Below are positions 1 through 8,080 of a DNA stretch of 9,742 nucleotides, one piece after another (position 1 is the stretch's first letter; each line of letters begins with the position of its first letter). A program made the translations under genes and the position numbers. Location of the stretch: NCBI GenBank assembly GCA_001795315.1, contig MGOH01000033.1, positions 1-9,742 on the forward strand, read 5' to 3'. The notes beneath the pieces are model-generated. The model saw only the letters and a list, made by a program, of their open reading frames with translations. It ran no database searches and had not been told where the DNA came from. Origin of the DNA: Chloroflexi bacterium RBG_19FT_COMBO_48_23 (lineage in GTDB: Bacteria > Chloroflexota > Dehalococcoidia > GIF9 > UBA5620).

Positions 1-1167
1 AAACATCTGCAAGATTCTCCTCCGTCCGATTTCGCTGAGATGTTTACGTTTGTTGGAGCTAATCACAAGTGCTGAAATCGCATCTGCGAGAGCCTTAACA
101 TCAGTGGGAGGCACCAGTATCCCCGCATCTCCTACCACCTCGGGCAAAGCACCTGCGGTGGTGGAGACTACCGGAGCCCCACACGACATGGCTTCAGCAG
201 CAGGTAGACCGAAACCCTCATATACTGAGGGAATGGCTACAATAGTAGCTAGCCTGTACTGATGTACAAGTTCAGCAGTGTCTATCTCGTCAATAAACTT
301 TACATAATCTCTTATGCCCAGCGTATTGATGAGCCTCTGCGTTGCGCTGTTATCTGTGCCTTTCGCCACTACTATTAGCTCAAGAGGGTGTTGCTGGCGC
401 AATGTTGCCAACGCCTCCAGCATATATCTCAAACCTTTAACAGGAGTGTCTCTGCTTATTACCACCAGGAGCCTGTTTTCCAGTCGGTCCAACTTTGGGG
501 AAGGACTGAAAATATCTGTGTCAATCCCATTATATATAACGCGAAGCTTGTCTTTGGATATTTCGTAGGTATCAGCAATATGCTGGCGGGCGGTCTGTGA
601 AACGGTAATGATGTGGGAAAGCCTGCGAGCGACTTTGATTTGCATATTGATAAAAGAGAACCATCTTCTGAGTCCCAGTCTATCTTTCAGTGAAGTTGCT
701 GACTCAACAGCTAAATCACGGTCAATCGTTACAGGATGGTGGATAGTCTCAACGATTGGAAATCCAAGGTCCTGAATTTTAAGTACACCGTATGCCAGGG
801 TCTGATTATCATGGACAATGTCGTATTTGTTGCTTGTCCCGTTACGTATGAGGTCATACGCCCGCATGCCGAAGGCTAGAGGTTCTGAGAAGTAACCGCT
901 CATGGTACCGAGCCATTCTACCAGGCTGGGGAACGTATTTAATTTTAGTGGGTTTATGAATAGCCGTCTGACTGATGACATTGCATACAGGTCGAGGCTG
1001 GGCAATTTAATCAACTTTATCCCGTTATCCAGTTCCGGGTACGGTGGCCCCGATATTACATCGACTCGATGACCAAGGTCGCGAAGGGAACGGCTCAGGT
1101 ATCGAAGGTAGATACCCTGGCCGCCGGAATAGCGATAACTTCGGTAGCTAAGTAAGCAGATACGCAT
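1..1167 (-). CDS. Glycosyltransferase family 4-like protein (3' end beyond window)
   Basis: A continuous minus-strand frame runs from an ATG at 1167-1165 to the left edge with no stop, giving 389 visible residues. It resembles GT-B glycosyltransferases of the GT4 type, which move a sugar from a nucleotide donor to a glycan or lipid at the inner membrane face. Visible marks are an N-terminal SGGQGIYLRYLSRSL segment (the usual glycine-rich acceptor-side loop), HDN at about 119-121, a TVSQTAR stretch before NGID (N213), a KGL motif (K244), and EGFGLPAAE at 317-325, the E-x7-E nucleotide-sugar motif. The end, ILQMF, resembles the C-terminal region of the family, so probably only a few tens of residues are missing. 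No strong Shine-Dalgarno precedes the ATG. It begins 128 nt after yjbQ and is probably a separate unit. The exact donor and acceptor cannot be told. Confidence 0.9.
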   Translation of the reverse strand, partial: MRICLLSYRSYRYSGGQGIYLRYLSRSLRDLGHRVDVISGPPYPELDNGIKLIKLPSLDLYAMSSVRRLFINPLKLNTFPSLVEWLGTMSGYFSEPLAFGMRAYDLIRNGTSNKYDIVHDNQTLAYGVLKIQDLGFPIVETIHHPVTIDRDLAVESATSLKDRLGLRRWFSFINMQIKVARRLSHIITVSQTARQHIADTYEISKDKLRVIYNGIDTDIFSPSPKLDRLENRLLVVISRDTPVKGLRYMLEALATLRQQHPLELIVVAKGTDNSATQRLINTLGIRDYVKFIDEIDTAELVHQYRLATIVAIPSVYEGFGLPAAEAMSCGAPVVSTTAGALPEVVGDAGILVPPTDVKALADAISALVISSNKRKHLSEIGRRRILQMF

Positions 1168-1224
1168 TTGATTGTCTGTTTCTATGCCAAATCGAGCAGA
1201 ATCGAATACGAAAAACCAAACAAC

Positions 1225-1254
1225 ATTGTACCTTACGTGAAATAGCTATTACAA
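1225..1254 (-). promoter_or_regulatory. Possible sigma-70 promoter for the glycosyltransferase gene
   Basis: On the minus strand a TTGTAA box (1254-1249) lies 18 nt upstream of TACAAT (1230-1225), close to the TTGACA/TATAAT consensus. Transcription would begin near 1218 and leave a leader of about 50 nt before the glycosyltransferase ATG at 1167. It lies in the only gap between the pyr operon and this gene. Support is from box similarity only. I saw no clear hairpin terminator for the pyr operon between 1295 and 1168, so read-through is also possible. Confidence 0.4.
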
Positions 1255-1295
1255 TGATATGTCAGGCTTGTCCTTGGGGATATGTCCAGGGTGTC

Positions 1296-1715
1296 TTATT
1301 CGCCTAAGAGTTGCAGGATGACTTCCCTGGCTCTGGGGCGATTATCGAAGTCTACCACTATAATCTGCTGCCAGGTTCCAAGCGTCATTCTCTTATTGGC
1401 AAAGGGTACGACTAATGATGGTCCCTGGAGTGAAGCCCTCACGTGAGAGTGTCCGTTCCCGTCTCCCCATCTCAGGTCATGCTGGTAAGGTATGTTAAAA
1501 GGTGCATTCCTGTCCCACATATCCTTGAAATCGCTGATCAATCCGTCCTCGTATTCAATAGTTGTTATGCCTGCGGTTGACCCGGAGATAAAAATGGTGG
1601 CTATGCCATTATTAATATTAGAGTTCTTAATTTCATCCGCAACTTCTGCGGTTATATCTATCATATCGCAATCACCTCTGGTACTGAGGCGGATGGTTTT
1701 GTTTATTACCGTCAT
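1296..1715 (-). CDS. yjbQ: YjbQ / UPF0047 family protein
   Basis: A 139-residue protein, the normal length for the UPF0047 (YjbQ) family of small trimeric beta-fold proteins. Members have been reported to show weak thiamine-phosphate synthase activity, but the physiological role is unsettled. The family signature is clear: STAGITTIEYE at 46-56, HDLRWGDGNGHSHVR at 79-93 with a cluster of probable metal-binding residues (H79, D85, H89, H91), a GTWQ turn at 113-116 and a C-terminal RPRAREV stretch. The ATG overlaps the pyrK stop as ATGA, and a good AGGAGGT Shine-Dalgarno (about 1722-1728) sits 7 nt upstream inside pyrK, which fixes the start. It is the last gene of the apparent pyr transcript and occupies the place where pyrD often follows pyrK. 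Whether it has a pyrimidine-related role cannot be told from sequence. Confidence 0.93.
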   Translation of the reverse strand: MTVINKTIRLSTRGDCDMIDITAEVADEIKNSNINNGIATIFISGSTAGITTIEYEDGLISDFKDMWDRNAPFNIPYQHDLRWGDGNGHSHVRASLQGPSLVVPFANKRMTLGTWQQIIVVDFDNRPRAREVILQLLGE

Positions 1716-2509
1716 ATTCTTACCTCCTCCAATATAACTTCATCCAGATTGAAAACAGGCCCATCACGGCACACCTGTTTCATGCCGTTTTTTGTTTTTA
1801 TGCTGCAGCTAAAACAAGCCCCAATGCCACAGCCCATCCGCACTTCCAGTGATACCTGTACAGGTTTCTTATTTTGCCATTGTTGTCTTTGGTCGGCTAT
1901 TGTTTTGTACATGGCTAGTGGCCCGCAGGCGTAGATTTGGTCAGCCCAATCGGCATATCCGGGCAATATGTCAGTCACCTTGCCTTTCTCGCCATCACTA
2001 CCATCTTCGGTAGTAATGATTGTCTCGATTCCATTTGGCAGAAGTTTTTTGGGATAAAGGGCATCTTTTTTGCGTGCGCCTGAGAGCAGCTTTACAGACC
2101 TTCCTTCACCCAGTGCTTTTTGGGCAAGGAAGACCAAAGGAGCAATACCTATTCCGCCAGCTGCGAGTAGTAATTTCTTTGATGCTGGCTCGATAGAGAA
2201 GCCATTACCCAGGGGGCCAATCAAATCTAATTTTTCGCCCTTCTGTCTTTCAGATAACCATATAGTGCCTTTGCCTACTGTCTTGAAAAGGAGATAAAGG
2301 TATTTGGAGTCAGCTAGCTTGTGGATACTGAGAGGTCGGCGCAATATAAGTGCCTCTCCACATCTAATGGTTAAGAATTGGCCTGCCTTTGCTGTAGCGA
2401 CGATGTCGGGAGCTTCGACGCAGATGAGATGATGTCCAGGCATTAGCTCGACGTTGGAGATAACAGTGGATGTGACTTGCTTCAATTGATTAACTGCTTC
2501 AACCTCCAT
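1712..2509 (-). CDS. pyrK: Dihydroorotate dehydrogenase electron-transfer subunit, PyrK-like
   Basis: A 265-residue iron-sulfur flavoprotein of the ferredoxin-reductase fold. In class 1B dihydroorotate dehydrogenase, PyrK carries FAD and a [2Fe-2S] cluster and links the FMN-containing catalytic subunit to NAD+. Visible are the FAD-binding RRPLSI motif at 57-62, the GGIGIAPL nucleotide-binding loop at 118-125, YACGP at 193-197, and a C-terminal cluster motif C-x4-C-x2-C-x11-C (C227, C232, C235, C247). Length and motif order fit PyrK, and position directly after carB matches Bacillus-type operons. No pyrD is next to it. Its ATG lies 2 nt after the carB stop and no Shine-Dalgarno is visible upstream; a GGAGG falls inside codons 1-3. 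Translation is probably coupled to carB. A related NAD(P)-linked reductase subunit (SudB/NfnA-like) is less likely in this context. Confidence 0.88.
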   Translation of the reverse strand: MEVEAVNQLKQVTSTVISNVELMPGHHLICVEAPDIVATAKAGQFLTIRCGEALILRRPLSIHKLADSKYLYLLFKTVGKGTIWLSERQKGEKLDLIGPLGNGFSIEPASKKLLLAAGGIGIAPLVFLAQKALGEGRSVKLLSGARKKDALYPKKLLPNGIETIITTEDGSDGEKGKVTDILPGYADWADQIYACGPLAMYKTIADQRQQWQNKKPVQVSLEVRMGCGIGACFSCSIKTKNGMKQVCRDGPVFNLDEVILEEVRI

Positions 2510-2511
2510 AT

Positions 2512-5500
2512 CTATTTAATGTCGGCATGGTAGCTTTGTAGAGACTTGACCTCTAGCTTGCCGTTGCGATATGCAGCAATGCCCTTGGCAGCGGCGGCAG
2601 CGGCGGCAAGCGTTGTTATGTAGGTCACCTTGTACTTGATTGCTTCCTTGCGGATATATGAATCGTCGTATTTGCTCAGCTTGCCGCTGGGAGTGTTGAT
2701 TACTAATTGGATTTCCCTATTCTTAATCCCATCTGCGATGTTGGGTCGCCCTTCGTGCATCTTGAGTATTAATTCGGATTTAATGCCATGTCTGGCTAGA
2801 AATCTGTGGGTGCCGCGTGTTGTCTTGATCCTAAAACCGAGCTCGGCGAACCGTGTTGCTACTTCCAGTGCAGCAGGCAGGTCTTTGCTAAACAAGCTTA
2901 TTAAAGCCGCCCCATCTATGGGTAGAGATTGTTGAGCAGCTACTTGCGCCTTGAAAAAAGCAAGGCCAAAGGAATTGGCGATTCCCAGCACCTCTCCGGT
3001 TGACCGCATCTCCGGTCCCAGGATTGGGTCCACCTCAGGAAACATTGGAAATGGGAACACCGCTTCTTTGACACCGAAATGAGGAATACGATGGTGTTTG
3101 AGGTCCAGCTCTGAGAGCTTCTTGCCCATCATGATTTGAGTCGCAAGTCTTGCCATTGATACATTACAGACTTTCGAGACCAGCGGTACGGTTCGTGATG
3201 CTCGTGGATTGGCTTCCAGTACATAAACAACATCCTTAGCTATAGCATACTGGATGTTCATAAGTCCCATCACGTTAAGTTCCGTAGCTATTTTCCTGGT
3301 GTACTCGTTGATAGTAGCAATGTGTTGCTCAGGTATACTTACAGGTGGTATTACACAGGCTGAATCACCTGAATGGACACCGGCTAATTCTATGTGCTCC
3401 ATGACTGCCGGCACAAAGGCGTCGGTTCCATCGGCTATAGCATCTGCTTCGGTCTCGATTGCATTTTCAAGGAACTTGTCAATCAGGATTGGGCGATCAG
3501 GAGTTACGTCTACTGCCGCAGCGACGTACTCTTTGAGCATCTCCTCATCATGTACCACCTCCATGCCGCGTCCGCCTAATACGTATGACGGCCGTACCAT
3601 CAACGGATACCCTATTCGCTTAGCTACACTGAGAGCCTCCTCTAAATTGCTTGCCATTCCAGACTCCGGCATAGGGATATTAAGTTTTTGCATCATCTGG
3701 CGGAAACGGTCTCGGTCCTCGGCAAGGTCTATGGTCTCAGGTGTAGTGCCCAGGATTTTGACACCGGCCTCTGACAATTCATTAGCAATATTGAGCGGTG
3801 TTTGACCACCGAACTGGACGATCACGCCCTCAGGCCTTTCCTTTTCATAGATGCTTAAGACGTCTTCAACCGTAAGCGGTTCGAAGTAAAGCTTATCCGA
3901 GGTGTCGTAATCTGTTGACACTGTTTCCGGATTACAATTGACCATTATAGTCTCGTATCCTTCATCGCGCAGGGCAAAAGCTGCGTGGACACAACAGTAA
4001 TCGAATTCTATGCCCTGGCCGATGCGGTTAGGTCCGCCCCCCAGGACCATTACTTTGCGATTATTGCTGCTTGTGGTCTTATCAGGCGAGTTATATGTTG
4101 AGAAATAGTATGCTGCGTTTTCTACGCCGCTGACAGGTACAGGTTCCCAGCCCTCGACTATTCCGAGTGAGATACGCCTCTGCCGGATCTTTTTCTCCGG
4201 CAGTCCTAGAATCTGTGACAGATAGCGGTCTGAGAACCCGTCTTTCTTGGCTTGAGTAAACAGCTCATCTGGCAGTGTTTTGCCTCTGTACTTGAGGATT
4301 TTCTCCTCCAGTTCTACCAGTTCTTTCATTTGGTTGATAAACCAGGGCTTGATGTAAGTCTTCTCGTAGAGTTTTTGTACATCGGCACCTTTGCGAAGAG
4401 CCTCATACATTATGAACTGTCGCTCGCTCGTTGCTTCGTTTAACATGCTCATTAGTTCATCCAGCGATTTCTTGTGAAAGTCTCTGGCAAATCCTAATCC
4501 ATAGCGACCGTTCTCTAGAGAACGAATTGACTTCTGAAGCGCTTCCTTATAATTTTTACCGATGCTCATGACCTCGCCGACGGCGCGCATTTGAGTGCCG
4601 AGCTTATCCTCAGCATCTTTGAATTTTTCGAAAGCCCACCGGGCAAACTTCACTACCACGTAGTCGCCTGATGGCGTATATTTCTCCAGGGTACCATCGC
4701 GCCAGTAAGGGATTTCGTCAAGTGTAAGGCCAGCGGCTAATTTGGCGGACACAAAGGCAATCGGGAAACCGGTCGCCTTGGAGGCGAGCGCTGACGAGCG
4801 TGAAGTTCTGGGATTTATCTCGATTACGACGACACGGCCTGTCTTGGGGTCATGCGCGAACTGAATGTTAGTGCCTCCTATTACACGTATTGCTTCTACG
4901 ATTCTATAGGAATACTCCTGGAGGCGTTTCTGCAATTCGGTGTCGATTGTAAGCATAGGAGCCGTACAAAATGAGTCGCCGGTATGAACACCCATGGCGT
5001 CTACATTCTCGATAAAGCATACGGTAATCATCTGGTTCTTGGAATCACGAACAACCTCCAGTTCCAGCTCTTCCCAACCCAAAACTGACTCCTCTACCAA
5101 AATCTGCCCGATAAGACTTACCGAAATGCCGCGACTGGCAACAGTGCGTAATTCTTCTACATTATAGACAAGGCCACCTCCGGTTCCTCCCATGGTATAA
5201 GCGGGGCGGATAACCACTGGATACCCGAGCTCAGCCGCGACCTTTTCTGCGTCCTCAACGCTGTAGACCGATTGACTTCGAGGCATCTCTATTCCCAGGC
5301 GGTTCATAGTCTCTTTGAATGTGGTACGGTCCTCACCGCTTTTAATGGCGTCGATGTCAACCCCGATGACCTGGACGCCGTATTTTGCAAGGACGCCTGA
5401 ACGTGACAGTTCAGAGCTTAGATTGAGACCTGTTTGGCCACCCAGGTTTGGCAGTAGAGCGTCAGGTCGTTCTTTTTCAATGATCTGGGTCATCATTTCC

Positions 5501-5712
5501 AGGTTGAGCGGTTCGATATAAGTGACGTCCGCCATTCCAGGGTCGGTCATGATAGTCGCCGGATTTGAATTTACCAGTACGATTTCATAGCCTAGACTTC
5601 GAAGTGCCTTGCAAGCCTGCGTTCCGGAGTAGTCGAATTCGCAGGCTTGTCCTATTACAATGGGTCCTGAGCCGATAATCATTACCTTCTTGATGTCATC
5701 ACGTCTTGGCAT
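2512..5712 (-). CDS. carB: Carbamoyl-phosphate synthase large subunit
   Basis: This enzyme makes carbamoyl phosphate from bicarbonate, ammonia (normally channelled from glutamine by CarA) and two ATP. From the ATG at 5712 it has 1066 residues, normal for CarB, and starts MPRRDDIKKVMIIGSG. The two homologous halves are intact: carboxyphosphate domain with R129, R169, E215 and H243 at positions equivalent to E. coli and IEINPRTSRS near 297-306; a linker/oligomerisation region near 400-550; carbamoyl-phosphate domain with GPNRIGQGIEFDY at 560-572 and LEANPRASR at 832-840; and a C-terminal MGS-like allosteric domain with T965/T968, K984 and N1006 matching the E. coli UMP/IMP site, so UMP feedback is plausible. 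The start is fixed by AAAGGAGA at 5723-5730. An in-frame ATG at 5751 would add 13 residues and overlap pyrC, but lacks this support. No carA is adjacent. Confidence 0.97.
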   Translation of the reverse strand: MPRRDDIKKVMIIGSGPIVIGQACEFDYSGTQACKALRSLGYEIVLVNSNPATIMTDPGMADVTYIEPLNLEMMTQIIEKERPDALLPNLGGQTGLNLSSELSRSGVLAKYGVQVIGVDIDAIKSGEDRTTFKETMNRLGIEMPRSQSVYSVEDAEKVAAELGYPVVIRPAYTMGGTGGGLVYNVEELRTVASRGISVSLIGQILVEESVLGWEELELEVVRDSKNQMITVCFIENVDAMGVHTGDSFCTAPMLTIDTELQKRLQEYSYRIVEAIRVIGGTNIQFAHDPKTGRVVVIEINPRTSRSSALASKATGFPIAFVSAKLAAGLTLDEIPYWRDGTLEKYTPSGDYVVVKFARWAFEKFKDAEDKLGTQMRAVGEVMSIGKNYKEALQKSIRSLENGRYGLGFARDFHKKSLDELMSMLNEATSERQFIMYEALRKGADVQKLYEKTYIKPWFINQMKELVELEEKILKYRGKTLPDELFTQAKKDGFSDRYLSQILGLPEKKIRQRRISLGIVEGWEPVPVSGVENAAYYFSTYNSPDKTTSSNNRKVMVLGGGPNRIGQGIEFDYCCVHAAFALRDEGYETIMVNCNPETVSTDYDTSDKLYFEPLTVEDVLSIYEKERPEGVIVQFGGQTPLNIANELSEAGVKILGTTPETIDLAEDRDRFRQMMQKLNIPMPESGMASNLEEALSVAKRIGYPLMVRPSYVLGGRGMEVVHDEEMLKEYVAAAVDVTPDRPILIDKFLENAIETEADAIADGTDAFVPAVMEHIELAGVHSGDSACVIPPVSIPEQHIATINEYTRKIATELNVMGLMNIQYAIAKDVVYVLEANPRASRTVPLVSKVCNVSMARLATQIMMGKKLSELDLKHHRIPHFGVKEAVFPFPMFPEVDPILGPEMRSTGEVLGIANSFGLAFFKAQVAAQQSLPIDGAALISLFSKDLPAALEVATRFAELGFRIKTTRGTHRFLARHGIKSELILKMHEGRPNIADGIKNREIQLVINTPSGKLSKYDDSYIRKEAIKYKVTYITTLAAAAAAAKGIAAYRNGKLEVKSLQSYHADIK

Positions 5713-5722
5713 ATGAAACTTA

Positions 5723-5730
5723 TCTCCTTT
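5723..5730 (-). promoter_or_regulatory. Ribosome-binding site that decides the carB start
   Basis: On the minus strand AAAGGAGA lies about 10 nt before the ATG at 5712-5710. It falls in the 23-nt gap after the pyrC stop (5738-5736). This favours the 1066-residue start over the in-frame upstream ATG at 5751, which lies inside pyrC. Confidence 0.85.
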
Positions 5731-5735
5731 TGTTT

Positions 5736-7070
5736 TTATGCCGAGTTGCATTTATAGATTACTTTTCCAGCTACTATGGTCACCACTACGCTGCCTTTGA
5801 AATGGCAACCATCGAACGGGGTATTCTTGCCTTTAGAAGCGAAGTCATGGCTGTTAACTACCCATTCTCTATTTGGGTCAAAAAGAGTAACATCAGCCCG
5901 GCAGCCGGGCTTTAATGTACCAAGCTCTCCGTATCTGGTGCCGATAATTCTGGATGGCTCGAAGGTGAGCTTGGAGACTAGTGTCTTCAGGTCTAGCTGG
6001 TCGCCATGTACCAGACTCATGAGGCAGGCGAGAGCCGTTTCCAGCCCGCTGATACCAAAAGCTGCCAGCCCAAACTCGCACATCTTGTCTACCAGAGTGT
6101 GAGGGGCGTGGTCTGTGGCGATGGCATCGATAGTGCCATCTTTGAGACCTTTGATTAAGGCGGCAATGTCTTCTTTAGTGCGCAATGGTGGGTTGACTTT
6201 GGCGTTAGTATCATAGATCAGTTGGTTATGCTTTTCTAATTGGCTGCCCATTACTCGTTCTTCAGTCAGGGCAAGGTGGTGGGGCGTAACTTCCGCGGTG
6301 ACTGCTATACCCTTTTCTTTGGCCTGGCGGATAAGTTCTACTGAGCCCTCTGTGCTAACATGGGCGATATGTAGCCTGGCGCCGGTGAGCTGAGCCAGGG
6401 TAAGGTCACGGGCGACTACAATCTCCTCAGCAGCTTTAGGTATACCTTTTAGTCCAAGGCGTGCTGATACCCATCCATCGTTCATAAAGCCGCCATCGCT
6501 CAATTCTTTGTCTTCACAATGTTCAATAATTGGCAAGCCCAGGGCTTGGCTGTAGTCCATAGCCAGCGACATAATGCGCGAACTGGCTACTGGTTCACCA
6601 TCGTCGCTAAAACCAATGACACCTGCTTGAGCTAACTCACTCATCTCAGTTATTTCTTTGCCGTGTCTCCCTTTGGTGATGCAGCCTATCGGCAACACTT
6701 GGACTGCTCCCTCAGTTTCAGCCGTCTTCTTTACATAATCTATAGAGGACTGAGTGTCTAGAGGAGGATTTGTATTTGGCATGCAACAGATGGTGGTGAA
6801 ACCTCCTCTGGCGGCAGCTTTAGTGCCGGTGGCGATAGTCTCCTTGTCTTCAAAGCCTGGTTCGCGGAGATGGCAGTGGAGGTCGACAAATCCGGGGCAG
6901 ACAATAAGTCCGGTGGCATCGATAGTGGTCAAGTCGGGCTGTGATGGGGCTGTACCGTTATCTCCCATCCAGGCGATTTTACCTTTGGTGATGAGCAGGT
7001 CGGCAACTTTGTCTATTCCCTGGCCGGGGTCGATTATTCGGCCGCCGCTTATTAATAGGGTAGTGGGCAT
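5736..7070 (-). CDS. pyrC: Dihydroorotase, class I (PyrC)
   Basis: A 444-residue amidohydrolase that cyclises carbamoyl-aspartate to dihydroorotate, the third step of UMP synthesis. It follows the class I (Bacillus/Aquifex) pattern rather than the shorter E. coli class II form. The N-terminal VDLHCHLREPG at 62-72 supplies the metal ligands H65 and H67 and the substrate arginine R69. Further probable ligands and catalytic residues are D156/D157 in FSDDG, H184 in IEHCED, H237 in HIAHVST and D320 in ATDHAPH. The substrate-contact motif MPNTNPP is at 97-103. A small beta-sandwich formed by both termini (GRIIDPGQ; LKPGCRADVTLFDP) is also present. All active-site residues expected of an active enzyme are seen. 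The ATG overlaps the pyrB stop by one base (TAATG); a weak GGGGGT lies about 11 nt upstream, so translational coupling is likely. Confidence 0.96.
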   Translation of the reverse strand: MPTTLLISGGRIIDPGQGIDKVADLLITKGKIAWMGDNGTAPSQPDLTTIDATGLIVCPGFVDLHCHLREPGFEDKETIATGTKAAARGGFTTICCMPNTNPPLDTQSSIDYVKKTAETEGAVQVLPIGCITKGRHGKEITEMSELAQAGVIGFSDDGEPVASSRIMSLAMDYSQALGLPIIEHCEDKELSDGGFMNDGWVSARLGLKGIPKAAEEIVVARDLTLAQLTGARLHIAHVSTEGSVELIRQAKEKGIAVTAEVTPHHLALTEERVMGSQLEKHNQLIYDTNAKVNPPLRTKEDIAALIKGLKDGTIDAIATDHAPHTLVDKMCEFGLAAFGISGLETALACLMSLVHGDQLDLKTLVSKLTFEPSRIIGTRYGELGTLKPGCRADVTLFDPNREWVVNSHDFASKGKNTPFDGCHFKGSVVVTIVAGKVIYKCNSA

Positions 7071-8080
7071 TATTTGTTTTTACCCCCGGCGATTAAGTAG
7101 AGCAATGCCATGCGTATGGCTACACCATTGGATACCTGTTCTTCGATTACCGATTGAGTTCCGTGGGCGACCTCAGGGCTGATTTCAATGCCCTCGTTAA
7201 TAGGGCCGGGGTGCATGACCAGAACGTTTTGCCTGGCTAAAGAGAGTCGTTCCGTAGTTAGCTGATAAAGCTGGATGTACTCTCTTAGGCTGGGCAGTAG
7301 ACCGCTTTGTTGCCTTTCCGTCTGTAGCCTGAGGAGCATTACAACGTCGGCATCTTCCAGGGCAGGCTCAATATCGGTTTCGATGCTGACATTTGGTAGC
7401 TGGCATTTAGCCAGGAAGCTCTCCATACCTCGTGCTAAAAGGGTATGAGGGGCACATAGTATTATCCTGGCTCCCATAGTACTCATTCCCCATATATTGG
7501 AGCGGGCTACCCGGCTATGCATAATGTCTCCGATGATTGCTACTTTCAGGTTGTCCAATTTGCCCAAGTGGCGGCGGATGGTATAGAGGTCGAGAAGGGC
7601 TTGAGAGGGGTGGGCATGCCATCCGTCTCCGGCATTTATTATGCTGCAGTTTACATGCTGTGTGGCGAGATATGGGGCTCCGGATTGTGAATGGCGCATG
7701 ACTATAAAATCGGCACCCAGAGCCTGGATGGTGCGCAAGCTGTCAATCAAGGACTCTCCCTTGGTGACGCTACTCTTGGAAGCATCGAGGCTGACCGTAT
7801 CTGCGCTCAGATTTTTAGCTGCCAGCTCGAATGAGGCACGGGTGCGTGTGCTTGGCTCGTAGAACATGGTAACAACTGTCTTGCCTCTTAAAGTTGGCAC
7901 CCTTTTTACTTCCCTGGTCAGTACCTCAGCCATGGCATCGGCTGTCTCCAGGACAAGCTCTATTTCTTCCCGCGTGAAGTCATCCAGGTCGAGTATATGA
8001 CGATGTTGCCAGACTGCTATAGACGGTGGAGGCAAAGTCTCTGGAGTGGCAATACCGGGACCCGGTTCAACTGTTTTCAT
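7070..8080 (-). CDS. pyrB: Aspartate carbamoyltransferase catalytic subunit
   Basis: A 336-residue transcarbamoylase that condenses carbamoyl phosphate with aspartate, the committed step of pyrimidine synthesis. The carbamoyl-phosphate loop STRTR is at 77-81. The SSVTKGES loop at 103-110 (with K107) contributes to the neighbouring active site in the trimer. [12 protein letters not shown] at 157-168 and RLQTERQ at 251-257 match the aspartate-side motifs, and HPGPINEG is at 290-297. Asp-specific motifs set it apart from ornithine carbamoyltransferase. No pyrI regulatory subunit is present, as expected in PyrR-controlled operons. The protein carries about 22 residues, rich in proline, before the usual start region [12 protein letters not shown]. 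The start overlaps pyrR by 14 nt, and AAGGGGGT (8086-8093) is well placed, so the longer start is supported. Confidence 0.96.
   Translation of the reverse strand: MKTVEPGPGIATPETLPPPSIAVWQHRHILDLDDFTREEIELVLETADAMAEVLTREVKRVPTLRGKTVVTMFYEPSTRTRASFELAAKNLSADTVSLDASKSSVTKGESLIDSLRTIQALGADFIVMRHSQSGAPYLATQHVNCSIINAGDGWHAHPSQALLDLYTIRRHLGKLDNLKVAIIGDIMHSRVARSNIWGMSTMGARIILCAPHTLLARGMESFLAKCQLPNVSIETDIEPALEDADVVMLLRLQTERQQSGLLPSLREYIQLYQLTTERLSLARQNVLVMHPGPINEGIEISPEVAHGTQSVIEEQVSNGVAIRMALLYLIAGGKNK

Noticed and set aside
314..600. Plus-strand open frames of 70-84 codons opposite the glycosyltransferase
   Set aside because: The minus strand carries a recognisable 389-codon glycosyltransferase frame through the same bases; the plus-strand frames show no family features.
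1168..1295. Intrinsic terminator at the end of the pyr operon
   Set aside because: I looked for a hairpin plus T-run after yjbQ. Only short direct repeats (GGACATATCC / TGACATATCA) and T-rich stretches without a stem were found.
3254..3805. 183-codon plus-strand open frame within carB
   Set aside because: Antisense shadow of the highly conserved carB coding sequence. The composition is serine/isoleucine rich as expected from the reverse reading, with no recognisable domain.
5713..5751. Upstream carB start adding 13 residues
   Set aside because: It overlaps the pyrC end and lacks a Shine-Dalgarno, while the ATG at 5712 has AAAGGAGA at good distance and matches the usual CarB N-terminus.
6754..7182. 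142-codon plus-strand open frame spanning the pyrC/pyrB junction
   Set aside because: Antisense to two well-supported genes and without recognisable motifs.
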